Position numbers and translations under genes: made by a program. Shown in pieces: positions 8,097-16,431 of a DNA stretch of 64,000 nucleotides. Source of the stretch: Mesorhizobium sp. (lineage in GTDB: Bacteria > Pseudomonadota > Alphaproteobacteria > Rhizobiales > Rhizobiaceae); assembly GCA_004020645.1 (NCBI GenBank), contig SAQL01000003.1:248001-312000 (forward strand), in the 5' to 3' direction. The notes below the pieces were generated by a model. It saw only the letters and a program-made list of their open reading frames with translations. It did no database searches and was not told where the DNA came from. The stretch's first letter is position 1. Each line of letters opens with the position of its first letter.

Positions 8097-9355
8097 TCGG
8101 CGGTCCGCCACTCCCGCTCGAACAGTTCCTTGAGCTGTCCAATGCTTGCCATATGATCGAAATTGCCGCGCACGCGCCGCTCTGCGGCGTCGCCGAGGCG
8201 GGCGCGCAACACGGGATCACGGATCAGGCGCTCTAGCGCCTGTGCCAGGGCAATTGGGTTTTCCGTCGGAACCAGCAGCCCGGTTTCATCCGGCGATAAA
8301 AGCTCCGGCACGCCGGAAATATCGGTCGATACGCAGGCAAGCCGCTGGCTAGCCGCCTCCACCAGAACATTCGGCAGACCGTCCCGGTCGCCATTTGCGG
8401 CGATCCTGCAGGCCAGGGCGAAGATGTCGGCACACCGGTAGTGCTCAAGCACCTCCTCCTGCGCAAGCGCGCCTTTCCAGGAGACTCGACCATCCAGGCC
8501 GAGCTTTTGCGCCAGCGCCTTGAACCGTTCCAGTTCCTCGCCGCCGCCGATATGCTCGAAACGCCACGCCAAATCACCAGGCAAGAGGGCAAGGGCCTCC
8601 AGCAAGGTATCGTAACCTTTCTTTTCAACGGCGCGCCCGACACTCAGAACGTTAACCGGTTCGTCCGGCGCCGAGCCGTCATGCTGTTTTCGCGCCTCGC
8701 CGAAATCGCCGAAGCGATCAAGGTCTAGCCCATGATAGCTCAGATGCACAGACGAGTTGCCGTTAGCGAGTTTTTTCAGACGGTCGAAGCCGGCTTTCGT
8801 GCAAGTGACCGTCCAGCGCGCCGAGGAAAGCTTGCCGGCCAGATCCCAGTCCGCCGAAGTCCAGATGTCCTTGGCATGGGCCGAGCAGCTCCAGGGCAGG
8901 CCAAGAAGCTGGCTGGCATAGCGCGTCACCGATGCCGGTGTGTGCGCGAAATGTGCATGCAGCCAGCGCGCGCCTTCCGGCCATTCGGCCGCCAGCACGA
9001 GCGCTTGCCCGAAGCGGCGCGCGCGATTGCGCGTAAAGTCGCGGCGGATATCGGTAGCCAGCGATCGGAGCGCGCGCCAGAAGCCCGGCCGCAGCAGACA
9101 AGCAAACAGCGAGCGAATCACGCGCAGCGGCTCTTCATGCAGATATTCCGGCAGATAATGGACGGGCGCTTTGATCTCGTCATGCACGGGGTGGCGTTTT
9201 GCGTCGGTCGGCCGCCTGAGCGAGACCAGTATCAGGTCGAACCCCGCACGCTCCAGACCGAGCAGTTCCTGCGCGATGAACGTTTCCGACAGCCGCGGAT
9301 AGCCCTTCAGAACCACGACGATCTTGCGATGTTGCAACTCAGTTCTTGCCTTCAA
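8093..9355 (-). CDS. Glycosyltransferase family 4
   Basis: A 420-residue GT-B glycosyltransferase. The N-terminus KIVVVLKGYPRLSETFIAQE is characteristic of GT4 enzymes of the WcaL/exopolysaccharide branch, SVGRAVEKKGYDTLLEAL marks the C-terminal domain, and ANGDRDGLPNVLVEAASQRL holds the E-x7-E-like nucleotide-sugar site. It is the middle gene of a reverse operon: its start overlaps the end of the upstream glycosyltransferase by 17 bases, and its stop overlaps the next start by four. The product is likely one step in assembly of a surface or storage polysaccharide. Confidence 0.87.
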   Translation of the reverse strand: MKARTELQHRKIVVVLKGYPRLSETFIAQELLGLERAGFDLILVSLRRPTDAKRHPVHDEIKAPVHYLPEYLHEEPLRVIRSLFACLLRPGFWRALRSLATDIRRDFTRNRARRFGQALVLAAEWPEGARWLHAHFAHTPASVTRYASQLLGLPWSCSAHAKDIWTSADWDLAGKLSSARWTVTCTKAGFDRLKKLANGNSSVHLSYHGLDLDRFGDFGEARKQHDGSAPDEPVNVLSVGRAVEKKGYDTLLEALALLPGDLAWRFEHIGGGEELERFKALAQKLGLDGRVSWKGALAQEEVLEHYRCADIFALACRIAANGDRDGLPNVLVEAASQRLACVSTDISGVPELLSPDETGLLVPTENPIALAQALERLIRDPVLRARLGDAAERRVRGNFDHMASIGQLKELFEREWRTAE

Positions 9356-10553
9356 TGACCGAAAGGTGATGGCCGCCCCGCCGGTCGAGCAGTTCCGCGA
9401 CGATTTCGGAAATGTGAGGGAGCCCTTCCAGCGTCAGGTGCGGATGGCTCTGCGATGGGCCGGGCCGGTCCGGCAGCACCTCCAGCGCATTGGCAAACCG
9501 CTGGGAATCCTCGGCTTCTTCCGGCAAAAGCATCTCGATGAGGCCGAGTTCGGCTGCGCGCCGTGCTCGGATCAGTTGTTCCTCGCGGGGCTTGACGCGC
9601 GGCACGATCAGCGCCGGCTTGTCGAAAGACAGTATCTCGCAATAGGTGTTGTAACCGCCCATCGCCACGACTGCCTTGGCGCCGGCAATCAGCTCTTCCA
9701 TGCGGTTGTCGAACTCGATGATCTTGATATAGGGGATCTTGGACCCCTTCTTGAGCAGCTTGTTGCGCTTGCGCGCCGGCATGTAAGGCCCAAGCACGAT
9801 CAGCGCCCTATGCTGCAATTGGGGATCCTGCTGATAAGCATCGATGACACTGTGGATCAGTTCGGCGCCGTCACCGCCGCCACCGGTGGTAACGAGGATA
9901 TAGTCGCCCTCGGGCCGATGGCCGGGCAACTCGTTCTTCTGCAGGCTCCGTTGCAGGAAACCGACGAACTTCATCTTTGCTCTGATAGCCGGCGGCACAT
10001 CCAGGCCGGTCAACGGATCGTAGAAATCCGGCGGACCATAGGCCCAGATCTTGTCGTAGAACAGGCCTATCTTGCGCATCACATCCCTGCGCGCCCACTC
10101 TGCTTCGAGCAGATGCGGCGCGTCCATCACCTCGCGCAGGCCAAGCACGAGCGTGGTGCCCCGCGTCTTGAGGTAGGAAAGCGTATCCTCGATCTCACCG
10201 CGCAGGCCGAGCGGTTCCTTGTCGACGATGAAGATATCCGGCCGGAAGGTCTCGGCTGTGTGGCGGATGATCGACTGGCGCATTCTTAGCGTCTCATGCA
10301 GATCGATATCCTTTTCCAGCGAGGTGTATTCGCCGTTGCGCAACTTGATGACGCTGGGGATCTTCACGAAGTCGACACGGGCGCGGTAGTCGAAGGCGCC
10401 AGCGATAGTCGCACCCGAAATGATAAGCACCTGAAGTCCGCGGAAATCCTCGACCAGCGAATGCGCGATCGTCCGGCAGCGCTGCAAGTGGCCGAGCCCG
10501 AACGTGTCGTGGCTGTACATGAGAATTCGAGCATTTTGTGCGTGCTGGGTCAT
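9339..10553 (-). CDS. MurG-like glycosyltransferase, first gene of the GT operon
   Basis: A 404-residue protein of the same GT28-like layout as the gene at 6900-8096. The N-terminal ILMYSHDTFGLGHLQR holds the glycine loop; the C-terminal half shows LVTTGGGGDGAELI and VAMGGYNTYCEILSFDKPALIVPR. The start at 10553 (MTQHAQNARI) is preferred over the 17-residue extension to 10604, which lacks family character; no strong ribosome site is visible for either. It heads an operon of three glycosyltransferases with overlapping ends. Two such MurG-like enzymes flanking one GT4 enzyme is a distinctive arrangement. Confidence 0.82.
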   Translation of the reverse strand: MTQHAQNARILMYSHDTFGLGHLQRCRTIAHSLVEDFRGLQVLIISGATIAGAFDYRARVDFVKIPSVIKLRNGEYTSLEKDIDLHETLRMRQSIIRHTAETFRPDIFIVDKEPLGLRGEIEDTLSYLKTRGTTLVLGLREVMDAPHLLEAEWARRDVMRKIGLFYDKIWAYGPPDFYDPLTGLDVPPAIRAKMKFVGFLQRSLQKNELPGHRPEGDYILVTTGGGGDGAELIHSVIDAYQQDPQLQHRALIVLGPYMPARKRNKLLKKGSKIPYIKIIEFDNRMEELIAGAKAVVAMGGYNTYCEILSFDKPALIVPRVKPREEQLIRARRAAELGLIEMLLPEEAEDSQRFANALEVLPDRPGPSQSHPHLTLEGLPHISEIVAELLDRRGGHHLSVIEGKN

Positions 10554-11009
10554 TTTTGAAAGTCTTTTAGAATTCTCGGCTTGAGGACAGTCGGCGACCC
10601 GCACGAAACCATCCTCGCGAGTCTACCGACCTGTTTTGAAACATGAGGGCGCAATTTTCAATTCGTATTACCCAACAGGGTCCATATGCTGAAACCAGGA
10701 GGCTGCGTCTACTTAGCGGCCTGCTTACCAGGTGGTCCAGAAGAACCTGCATCATTTCACTGGTATTGACCATCTCGGATTCTCGGCGGCCTTGACCGCC
10801 ACCGCGGACACCCTAAAAACTGGCGTCGACTTTTGACGTAACGATGTTGCTGGCGACCAGCCGGAAAGCTCAGGAACCTCGAGAAAAAGCCCGGCCGACC
10901 GCGACTGCCTCAACCAGTGGTACCAACGTGATTGGCACGTCCGGGCATTAGTTGTACCATTCCTACGCCAGTCGTCGACGTGGCGTGTTCCGGCGAGGGA
11001 GAAACGTCC
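10554..11009. other. Intergenic stretch without a recognised gene
   Basis: About 450 bases between the divergent glycosyltransferase operon and the small exported protein. Short open frames here have no convincing start or composition. An imperfect inverted pair, GGTACCAAC near 10920 and GTTGTACCA near 10951, is the only structure noticed. It presumably carries both divergent promoters, but no clear -35/-10 pair could be assigned. Confidence 0.5.
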
Positions 11010-11249
11010 ATGTTACGATCAATTTCGCTTGCAGTTTTCCTGGCGGCCGTTCCTGCGACAGCCTTTGCAAATTCATGCCCGACCATCATGGCCGAGATCG
11101 ACGCGGCGTTGCCGACCGCGACCATCGCCGAGGCCGATAAGACCAAAGTCAAGGAATTGCGCGCTCAAGGCGAGAAATTGCACGCCGCCGGCGATCATGC
11201 AGGGTCAGAGGCTGCGCTCAACCAAGCCAAGACGATGCTCGGCATATAG
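11010..11249 (+). CDS. Small exported protein of unknown function
   Basis: A 79-residue protein with a clear signal peptide: MLRSISLAVFLAAVPATAFA followed by the mature start NSCPTIM. The mature part is short and helical (EADKTKVKELRAQGEKLHAAG-like), ending in LNQAKTMLGI, resembling small periplasmic proteins of rhizobia with no known role. The start at 11010 was chosen because GAGGGAGAAA lies just upstream and the signal peptide begins there; the open frame extends 26 codons further upstream without character. It converges on the SARP-type regulator gene. Confidence 0.75.
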   Translation: MLRSISLAVFLAAVPATAFANSCPTIMAEIDAALPTATIAEADKTKVKELRAQGEKLHAAGDHAGSEAALNQAKTMLGI

Positions 11250-11311
11250 TTGCGACGAACGCGGCTTTCTTGACCGGCTGACCGGTTGACGCACTCTCAG
11301 GTCCGGTTGGA

Positions 11312-13369
11312 TCACCCCAGCCCGATGCGCTTTGCGCCTTGCCGGAACATGGCCTCGGCGTCCGGCTCGAACCGGAAGGTGCCGATGAAATCATCGGCGC
11401 AGTAGTTCGGCAGCGTCTTGCGGATGGCGGCCGCGAACGTGCGGGCCTCGTCAAGCCGCGCCGCCAGCGCAAGGCAGTGGGCGGCGATCGCCAGGATGAT
11501 GGCATGTGCATTGGGACGGGCGGCTGCCTTCAGCGCCCATTCGGCGGCCTCGTCGAACTGACCCAGCCGGACATGCGCCATCGCCCTGGCGCCGAGCATG
11601 CCGAACAGCAGCGGATCGAACGGGCTCAGATGGCGCGAGTGATCGGATGAACCGATCGCCGCGTTCGGATCGCCCGACTGCGAGTGCACAAACGAAAGCG
11701 CGTAATGGCCGAGGGCGAAGTTCGGGCTGAGATCCACCGCCCGTTCCAGCTCGATGAGGGAGCCGTCCTGCTCGCCGCGCAGCCACAGCGCCCGGCCCAT
11801 GGCCCAGTGGGCGGCCGGATTGTGATCGTCGACCAAAAGACTTTGGCCGGCCGCCTCGAAGGCAAGCGCGCTTTCCCTGTCGCGGTCTCCCCAGCGCTGA
11901 AAGGCGTTCTGCCAATGGGTGAAGGACAGGCCGGCATAGGCGCGGGCGAAGGTCGGATCGAGCTTCAGGGCCATGCCGAAGAAATGCCGGGCCTGTTCGT
12001 TTTCGGTTCGGGTGAAGCGATACATATGCCAGAGGCCACGATGGTAGGCCTCCCAGGCGTTCAGCGAGTTGGGGGCCTTCAGCATGGCGCGGTTGCGCTC
12101 GACCATTTCGATCTCGGCAGAGATCGACGAGACGATGCTGTTGCCGATATCGTCGAGAATGGCAAAGATATCGTCGGGCTTGCGTTCGAACGTCTCGGCC
12201 CAGACGATCCTGGCGGTGCGGACCTCGACAAGTTCGACGCTGACCATGACGCGGCTTGCCTGGCTGCGCACCGTCCCGGTGGCGACATAGTCGACGTTGA
12301 GCCGCCGGCCGGCATCTTCGGGTGAGATGTTTTTTTCCGCCAGCGCAAAGACCGAGCCGCGGGCGATGACGAAGAAATCCCTGAGCTTGGCCAAACGGGT
12401 GATGATGTCGTGGGTGAGGCCGTCGGCCAATCCACCGCGAGAAGGGCCGCCGATAGCCGCCCCCTCGACAAAGGGCATTACCGCGAGCGAGGCCTTGCAC
12501 GATGCAGCGACACCGGAATCGGGAAGCCTGATTTCCGCTTGCGGGACCACGGGCACGAGTGCCGGTCGCGCCCAGAGCGTCGCGGTCGGACGTTCGCTGC
12601 GAATCGTCCGCCATGCGTCACGAACGGGTTCGAAATCCAGATCCTCCGAAGCAAACAGCTGCGCCGCGGAAGCGAGATGTTCCTCGCACGCGGCGATCTG
12701 GCCGCGCTGCGCCAACCTTGTCAGAAGAGCCACATGCGCGCGCCCGTCGAACGGAGCGAGTTCCACCCATTTCTCCAGATGCGTGGACATTTCGTCGGCA
12801 TCCGTCGGAAGCTTGCTGACGAGATGTTCCAGAATGGCGGCATGCCAGGAGCTGAAACGGCGGCGTTGCGCGATCAGCCAGCTGTTGAAATGCGGGCTGC
12901 GGTCGATCTCCAGCCCGTCGAGGAAATCGCCGACGAACAGCCCGGACAGGGCCTGCAGCCGCTGCAGATCGAGCGTCTCGATGCCCTTGGCTGCGGCCGA
13001 GGCGATGTCGATCGCGTCGACGGAAACGCCTTTCAGATCAAGGGCGATCGTGTCGCCAGGCGTTTCGATCCTGCGGCGATCCGGTTCGTCGAGGACGCCC
13101 CTGAGCTTGCTGAGGCACCAGCGAAGCTCGCCCCGCGGATCATTCGGCACATCCCACAAAAGCTCGCACAGACGGCTGCGGCCGACGGCATGCGGCGCAA
13201 GCGCCAGATAGGCGAAGAGCGCGCGCAGCTTGCGCGATGCCGGCAGTTGCAGGGTGGCGCCGGCGCGGATGACCGTCAGCGGCCCGAGCAGCCGCACGGA
13301 CAGCCCGGCCATTGCGCCGTCCAGGCTCGATCGAGCGGATTCCACGTGCGTTTCCACGCTTGCTCCCAC
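11312..13369 (-). CDS. SARP/BTAD-type transcriptional regulator with TolB-like and TPR domains
   Basis: A 685-residue regulator. Residues about 22-110 form an OmpR-like winged helix (LSVRLLGPLTVIRAG..., then LLWDVPNDPRGELRWCLSKL), followed by a BTAD region to about 260. Residues about 290-410 match the TolB/FlgO-like domain often seen in CadC-like and adenylate-cyclase-type regulators (SLAVMPFVE..., GLADGLTHDIITRLAKL, YVATGTVR, FAILDDIGNSIVSSI). The rest, to about 670, is TPR-like (LDPTFARAYAGLSFTHWQ and similar). It has no cyclase catalytic domain. It is divergent from the cysteine-synthase-like and decarboxylase pair, which it probably controls. A start at the internal ATG encoding MAGLSVRL is also possible. 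Confidence 0.8.
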   Translation of the reverse strand: MGASVETHVESARSSLDGAMAGLSVRLLGPLTVIRAGATLQLPASRKLRALFAYLALAPHAVGRSRLCELLWDVPNDPRGELRWCLSKLRGVLDEPDRRRIETPGDTIALDLKGVSVDAIDIASAAAKGIETLDLQRLQALSGLFVGDFLDGLEIDRSPHFNSWLIAQRRRFSSWHAAILEHLVSKLPTDADEMSTHLEKWVELAPFDGRAHVALLTRLAQRGQIAACEEHLASAAQLFASEDLDFEPVRDAWRTIRSERPTATLWARPALVPVVPQAEIRLPDSGVAASCKASLAVMPFVEGAAIGGPSRGGLADGLTHDIITRLAKLRDFFVIARGSVFALAEKNISPEDAGRRLNVDYVATGTVRSQASRVMVSVELVEVRTARIVWAETFERKPDDIFAILDDIGNSIVSSISAEIEMVERNRAMLKAPNSLNAWEAYHRGLWHMYRFTRTENEQARHFFGMALKLDPTFARAYAGLSFTHWQNAFQRWGDRDRESALAFEAAGQSLLVDDHNPAAHWAMGRALWLRGEQDGSLIELERAVDLSPNFALGHYALSFVHSQSGDPNAAIGSSDHSRHLSPFDPLLFGMLGARAMAHVRLGQFDEAAEWALKAAARPNAHAIILAIAAHCLALAARLDEARTFAAAIRKTLPNYCADDFIGTFRFEPDAEAMFRQGAKRIGLG

Positions 13370-13585
13370 GCTGGCCAGTCGTCCTCTGTTCTACCATCGA
13401 AAGCGATAGAGTGCATCCGGCAACGAATTTCCGCGCCGGCTGCTGGCATCACCCTTTTCCGGGCCACATGCCGGCAAAGCAACCATACTGCGGCAAGGTC
13501 TCGAAACCTCGCCGCCCAAGCCGCCGGTTTGTAACCGGCTCGTGACAACAACGACTCGTGACAACAACAAAAGAGGAGAGCAGAC

Positions 13586-14674
13586 ATGTTGCAGCAACGG
13601 AAAATCAGGACCACGGCCGGGCGCGGCCGCCTGTTCGACAGCATTATCGATACGGTCGGCGATACGCCGGTGATCAGGATCAACAATCTCGGCCCCGATG
13701 GTGTGACGATCTATGTGAAGGCCGAGTTCTTCAATCCGGCGGCGTCGGTGAAGGACCGGCTGGCGCTCAACATCATCGAGGAGGGCGAGCGCAGCGGCGC
13801 CCTGAAGCCGGGCCAGACCGTCGTCGAGGCAACCAGCGGCAACACCGGCATCGGGCTGGCCATGGTCTGCGCGCAGAAGGGCTATCCGCTTGTGGTGACG
13901 ATGGCCGACAGTTTCTCCATCGAGCGCCGCAAGCTGATGCGCATGCTGGGCGCCAAGGTGGTGCTGACGCCTCGCGCCCAGAAGGGTTTTGGCATGTACA
14001 ACAAGGCGGTGGAACTCGCCGAGGCCAATGGTTGGTTCCTGGCCCGCCAGTTCGAGACCAAGGCCAATGCCGCCATTCACGAGGCGACGACGGCGCGCGA
14101 GATCATCAACGATTTCGCCGGATCGCGGCTCGACTGCTTCGTCACCGGCTACGGAACCGGCGGCACCGTCGTCGGTGTCGGGCGCGTGCTGCGCCGTGAG
14201 CGTCCCGAAACCCGGATCGTGCTGGCCGAACCAGCCAATGCCCAGCTGATCGGCAGCGGCAAGGCACAGGAGCGCGGCGCCGACGGCGCGCCCGCCGCCA
14301 GCCATCCGGCGTTCGAGCCGCACCCGATCCAGGGCTGGACCCCGGATTTCATCCCCAACGTCCTGCAGGAGGCGGTCGACGCCAGCCTCTATGACGAAGT
14401 CGTGCCTGTTCCCGGGCCCGAAGGCATCAAATGGGCCAAGGCGCTGGCGCAAAAGGAAGGGATTTTCACCGGCATCTCCGGCGGGGCCACCTTTGCCGTG
14501 GCGCGCCAGATCGCCGAGAAAGCAACACCCGGCTCGGTGATCTTGTGCGTGCTTCCCGACACCGGCGAACGCTACATGACGACGCCGCTGTTCGACGGCG
14601 TCGAAGCCGAGATGGACGCCGAGGAGATCGCGCTGTCGCGCTCGACGCCGGGCTGCCAGTTCCCGGCCGAATAA
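13586..14674 (+). CDS. Cysteine synthase-like PLP enzyme (fold type II)
   Basis: A 362-residue member of the O-acetylserine sulfhydrylase/cystathionine beta-synthase family. The PLP lysine is in PAASVKDRLA (about K56), the phosphate/substrate loop is ATSGNTGIG (about 82-90), and the PLP-phosphate glycine loop is GYGTGGTVVGVG. It is longer than CysK: an insertion around residues 230-255 (NAQLIGSGKAQERGADGAPA) splits the usual region before GWTPDFIPNVL. The asparagine loop continues with GISGGA where CysK usually has GISSGA. It has a good AGAGGAGAG ribosome site just before the start. Reaction: beta-replacement on an activated serine; with a decarboxylase 22 bases downstream the product may be decarboxylated in a dedicated pathway rather than be housekeeping cysteine. 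Confidence 0.82.
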   Translation: MLQQRKIRTTAGRGRLFDSIIDTVGDTPVIRINNLGPDGVTIYVKAEFFNPAASVKDRLALNIIEEGERSGALKPGQTVVEATSGNTGIGLAMVCAQKGYPLVVTMADSFSIERRKLMRMLGAKVVLTPRAQKGFGMYNKAVELAEANGWFLARQFETKANAAIHEATTAREIINDFAGSRLDCFVTGYGTGGTVVGVGRVLRRERPETRIVLAEPANAQLIGSGKAQERGADGAPAASHPAFEPHPIQGWTPDFIPNVLQEAVDASLYDEVVPVPGPEGIKWAKALAQKEGIFTGISGGATFAVARQIAEKATPGSVILCVLPDTGERYMTTPLFDGVEAEMDAEEIALSRSTPGCQFPAE

Positions 14675-14696
14675 TTGCGCATCGGGAGCAACGCGG

Positions 14697-16193
14697 ATGG
14701 ACGCAATGCTGAAGGCCGTCGGCACTGCCAGTACGGTTGCCGAAGAAACGCTCGATCCGGTCGACTGGACCGAGGTTCAAGCGCTGTCGCACCGGATCGT
14801 CGACGATGCCGTCGACTATCTGCGCGATGTCCGGGAACGCCCGGTGTGGCAGGACATGCCGGCGGAGGTGAAAGCCTTCTTCGCCGCGCCCCTGCCGCAA
14901 TCGCCTCAACCGCTTGCCCAAGTCTATGGCGAGGTGGCGCGGAACGTGATGGCCTACCCCATGGGCAACATCCATCCGCGCTTCTGGTCCTGGTACATGG
15001 GGTCGAGCAATTTCAGCGGGGCGCTCGGCGATTTCCTGGCGGCGGTCCAGGGTTCCAACCTCGGCGGCGGCAACCATGCCGCCGCGCTGTTGGACAGCCA
15101 GGTCGTTGACTGGTGCAAGCAGATGATGGGCTTTCCCCAATCGGCCAGCGGGACGCTGGTCAGCGGCGGCTCGATGGCCAACATCATTGGGCTGACCGTG
15201 GCGCGCAACGCTAGGGCAGGCATCGACGTGCGCGAGCATGGCGTTGCCGCCATCGAGAAGCCGCTGCGTTTCTATGGCTCGGATCAGCTTCACTCCTGCC
15301 ATCGCAAGGCGATGGAGGCGCTTGGCCTCGGCAATCGGGCGCTGCGCCGCATCCCGACCGATGCCGGATTGCGGATCGACATAGACGCTTTGCGGTCGGC
15401 GATCGCCGAGGATCGCAAGGCGGGTTTTCGGCCGGCCTGCGTAATCGGCACGGCGGGCACGGTGAACACCGGAGCGGTCGACGATCTGCAGGCGCTTGCA
15501 AGGCTGGCGGCGCAAGAGGATCTCTGGTTCCATGTCGACGGCTGCATCGGCGCGCTGATCGCCATTGCACCGGAAAATTCCCATCGTGTGGCCGGCATCG
15601 AGCAGGCCCACTCCATCGCGCTCGATCCGCACAAATGGCTGCACGCTCCGTTCGAGGTCGGCTGCGCTCTGATCCGAGATGCCTCGGCCCATCGCAATAC
15701 GTTCGCGGTGACGCCGGAATATCTGGAATCGACGCCGCGCGGCCTCGCCTCCGGACAGTGGCTGCATGATTTTGGTTTGCAGACGTCACGCGGTTTTCGG
15801 GCGCTGAAAGTGTGGATGGCGCTGAAGGAGCACGGCATCGAGAAGTTCGGCCGCCTGATCGACCAGAACATCGCACAGGGCCACACGCTCGGCACGCTGG
15901 TCGAGGCCGAACCGCTGCTGGAACTGGTCGCGCCGCCGAGCATCAACATCGTCTGTTTTCGCTACCGCGGCGACGGGCTGACGGGGGAGCGGCAGAAGGC
16001 GCTCAACACCGAGATCATGCTGAGGCTGCAGGAAGAAGGCATCGCCGCCCTTTCGGATACGACGGTGCACGGCCAGCATTGCCTCAGGGTCGCGATCAAC
16101 AACCACCGCACCCGGCGTGAGGACCTGGACCTGCTGGTGCGGGAAACGGTTCGGCTTGGGCAGGAGATTTCAAAATCGGGCGCCGCTCGCTGA
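14697..16193 (+). CDS. PLP-dependent group II amino-acid decarboxylase
   Basis: A 498-residue enzyme of the aromatic amino acid/glutamate/cysteine-sulfinate decarboxylase superfamily. The cofactor lysine lies in SIALDPHKWLHAPFEVG (about K313) and the PLP-ring Asp in WFHVDGCIGA. The N-terminal motif HPRFWSWYMGSSNF and SASGTLVSGGSMAN are typical of the group. The substrate cannot be fixed by eye; aromatic amino acids, 2,4-diaminobutyrate or cysteine sulfinate/cysteate are all possible. It follows the cysteine-synthase-like gene in an evident two-gene operon under the divergent SARP-type regulator. Confidence 0.85.
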   Translation: MDAMLKAVGTASTVAEETLDPVDWTEVQALSHRIVDDAVDYLRDVRERPVWQDMPAEVKAFFAAPLPQSPQPLAQVYGEVARNVMAYPMGNIHPRFWSWYMGSSNFSGALGDFLAAVQGSNLGGGNHAAALLDSQVVDWCKQMMGFPQSASGTLVSGGSMANIIGLTVARNARAGIDVREHGVAAIEKPLRFYGSDQLHSCHRKAMEALGLGNRALRRIPTDAGLRIDIDALRSAIAEDRKAGFRPACVIGTAGTVNTGAVDDLQALARLAAQEDLWFHVDGCIGALIAIAPENSHRVAGIEQAHSIALDPHKWLHAPFEVGCALIRDASAHRNTFAVTPEYLESTPRGLASGQWLHDFGLQTSRGFRALKVWMALKEHGIEKFGRLIDQNIAQGHTLGTLVEAEPLLELVAPPSINIVCFRYRGDGLTGERQKALNTEIMLRLQEEGIAALSDTTVHGQHCLRVAINNHRTRREDLDLLVRETVRLGQEISKSGAAR

Positions 16194-16257
16194 TCCCGCG
16201 TGGCGCGATGATCGTCAATGCTCCGAGATTGGCGGGAAAGGCGGCTTCATTCCAGCT

Positions 16258-16398
16258 TGGGTTCCTCGCCCCCACGAAAGTGGGGGAGAGGTGGCTCGGC
16301 GAAGCCGAGACGGAGAGGGGGAACCGCGCTCTACGAAAGCCCCCTCTCCGGCCGCTTCGCGGCCACTTCTCCCCCGCTTCGCGTGGGCGAGGAACCCA
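16258..16398. repeat. RIME-like palindromic repeat with 14-bp terminal inverted repeats
   Basis: A 141-base element between the convergent decarboxylase and binding-protein genes. The ends TGGGTTCCTCGCCC and GGGCGAGGAACCCA are perfect inverted repeats, and internal hairpins (CCCCCACGAAAGTGGGGG; GGCTCGGCGAAGCC; GGCCGCTTCGCGGCC) give a mosaic of stem-loops. This matches the general style of rhizobial intergenic mosaic elements. Confidence 0.85.
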
Positions 16399-16431
16399 GG
16401 TCTTGAGAGGCTGGAGTGACGGCACCCGCTA

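Noticed and set aside
10567..10773. 68-codon minus-strand open frame in the gap after the GT operon
   Set aside because: No ribosome site, no family and overlap with the likely promoter region.
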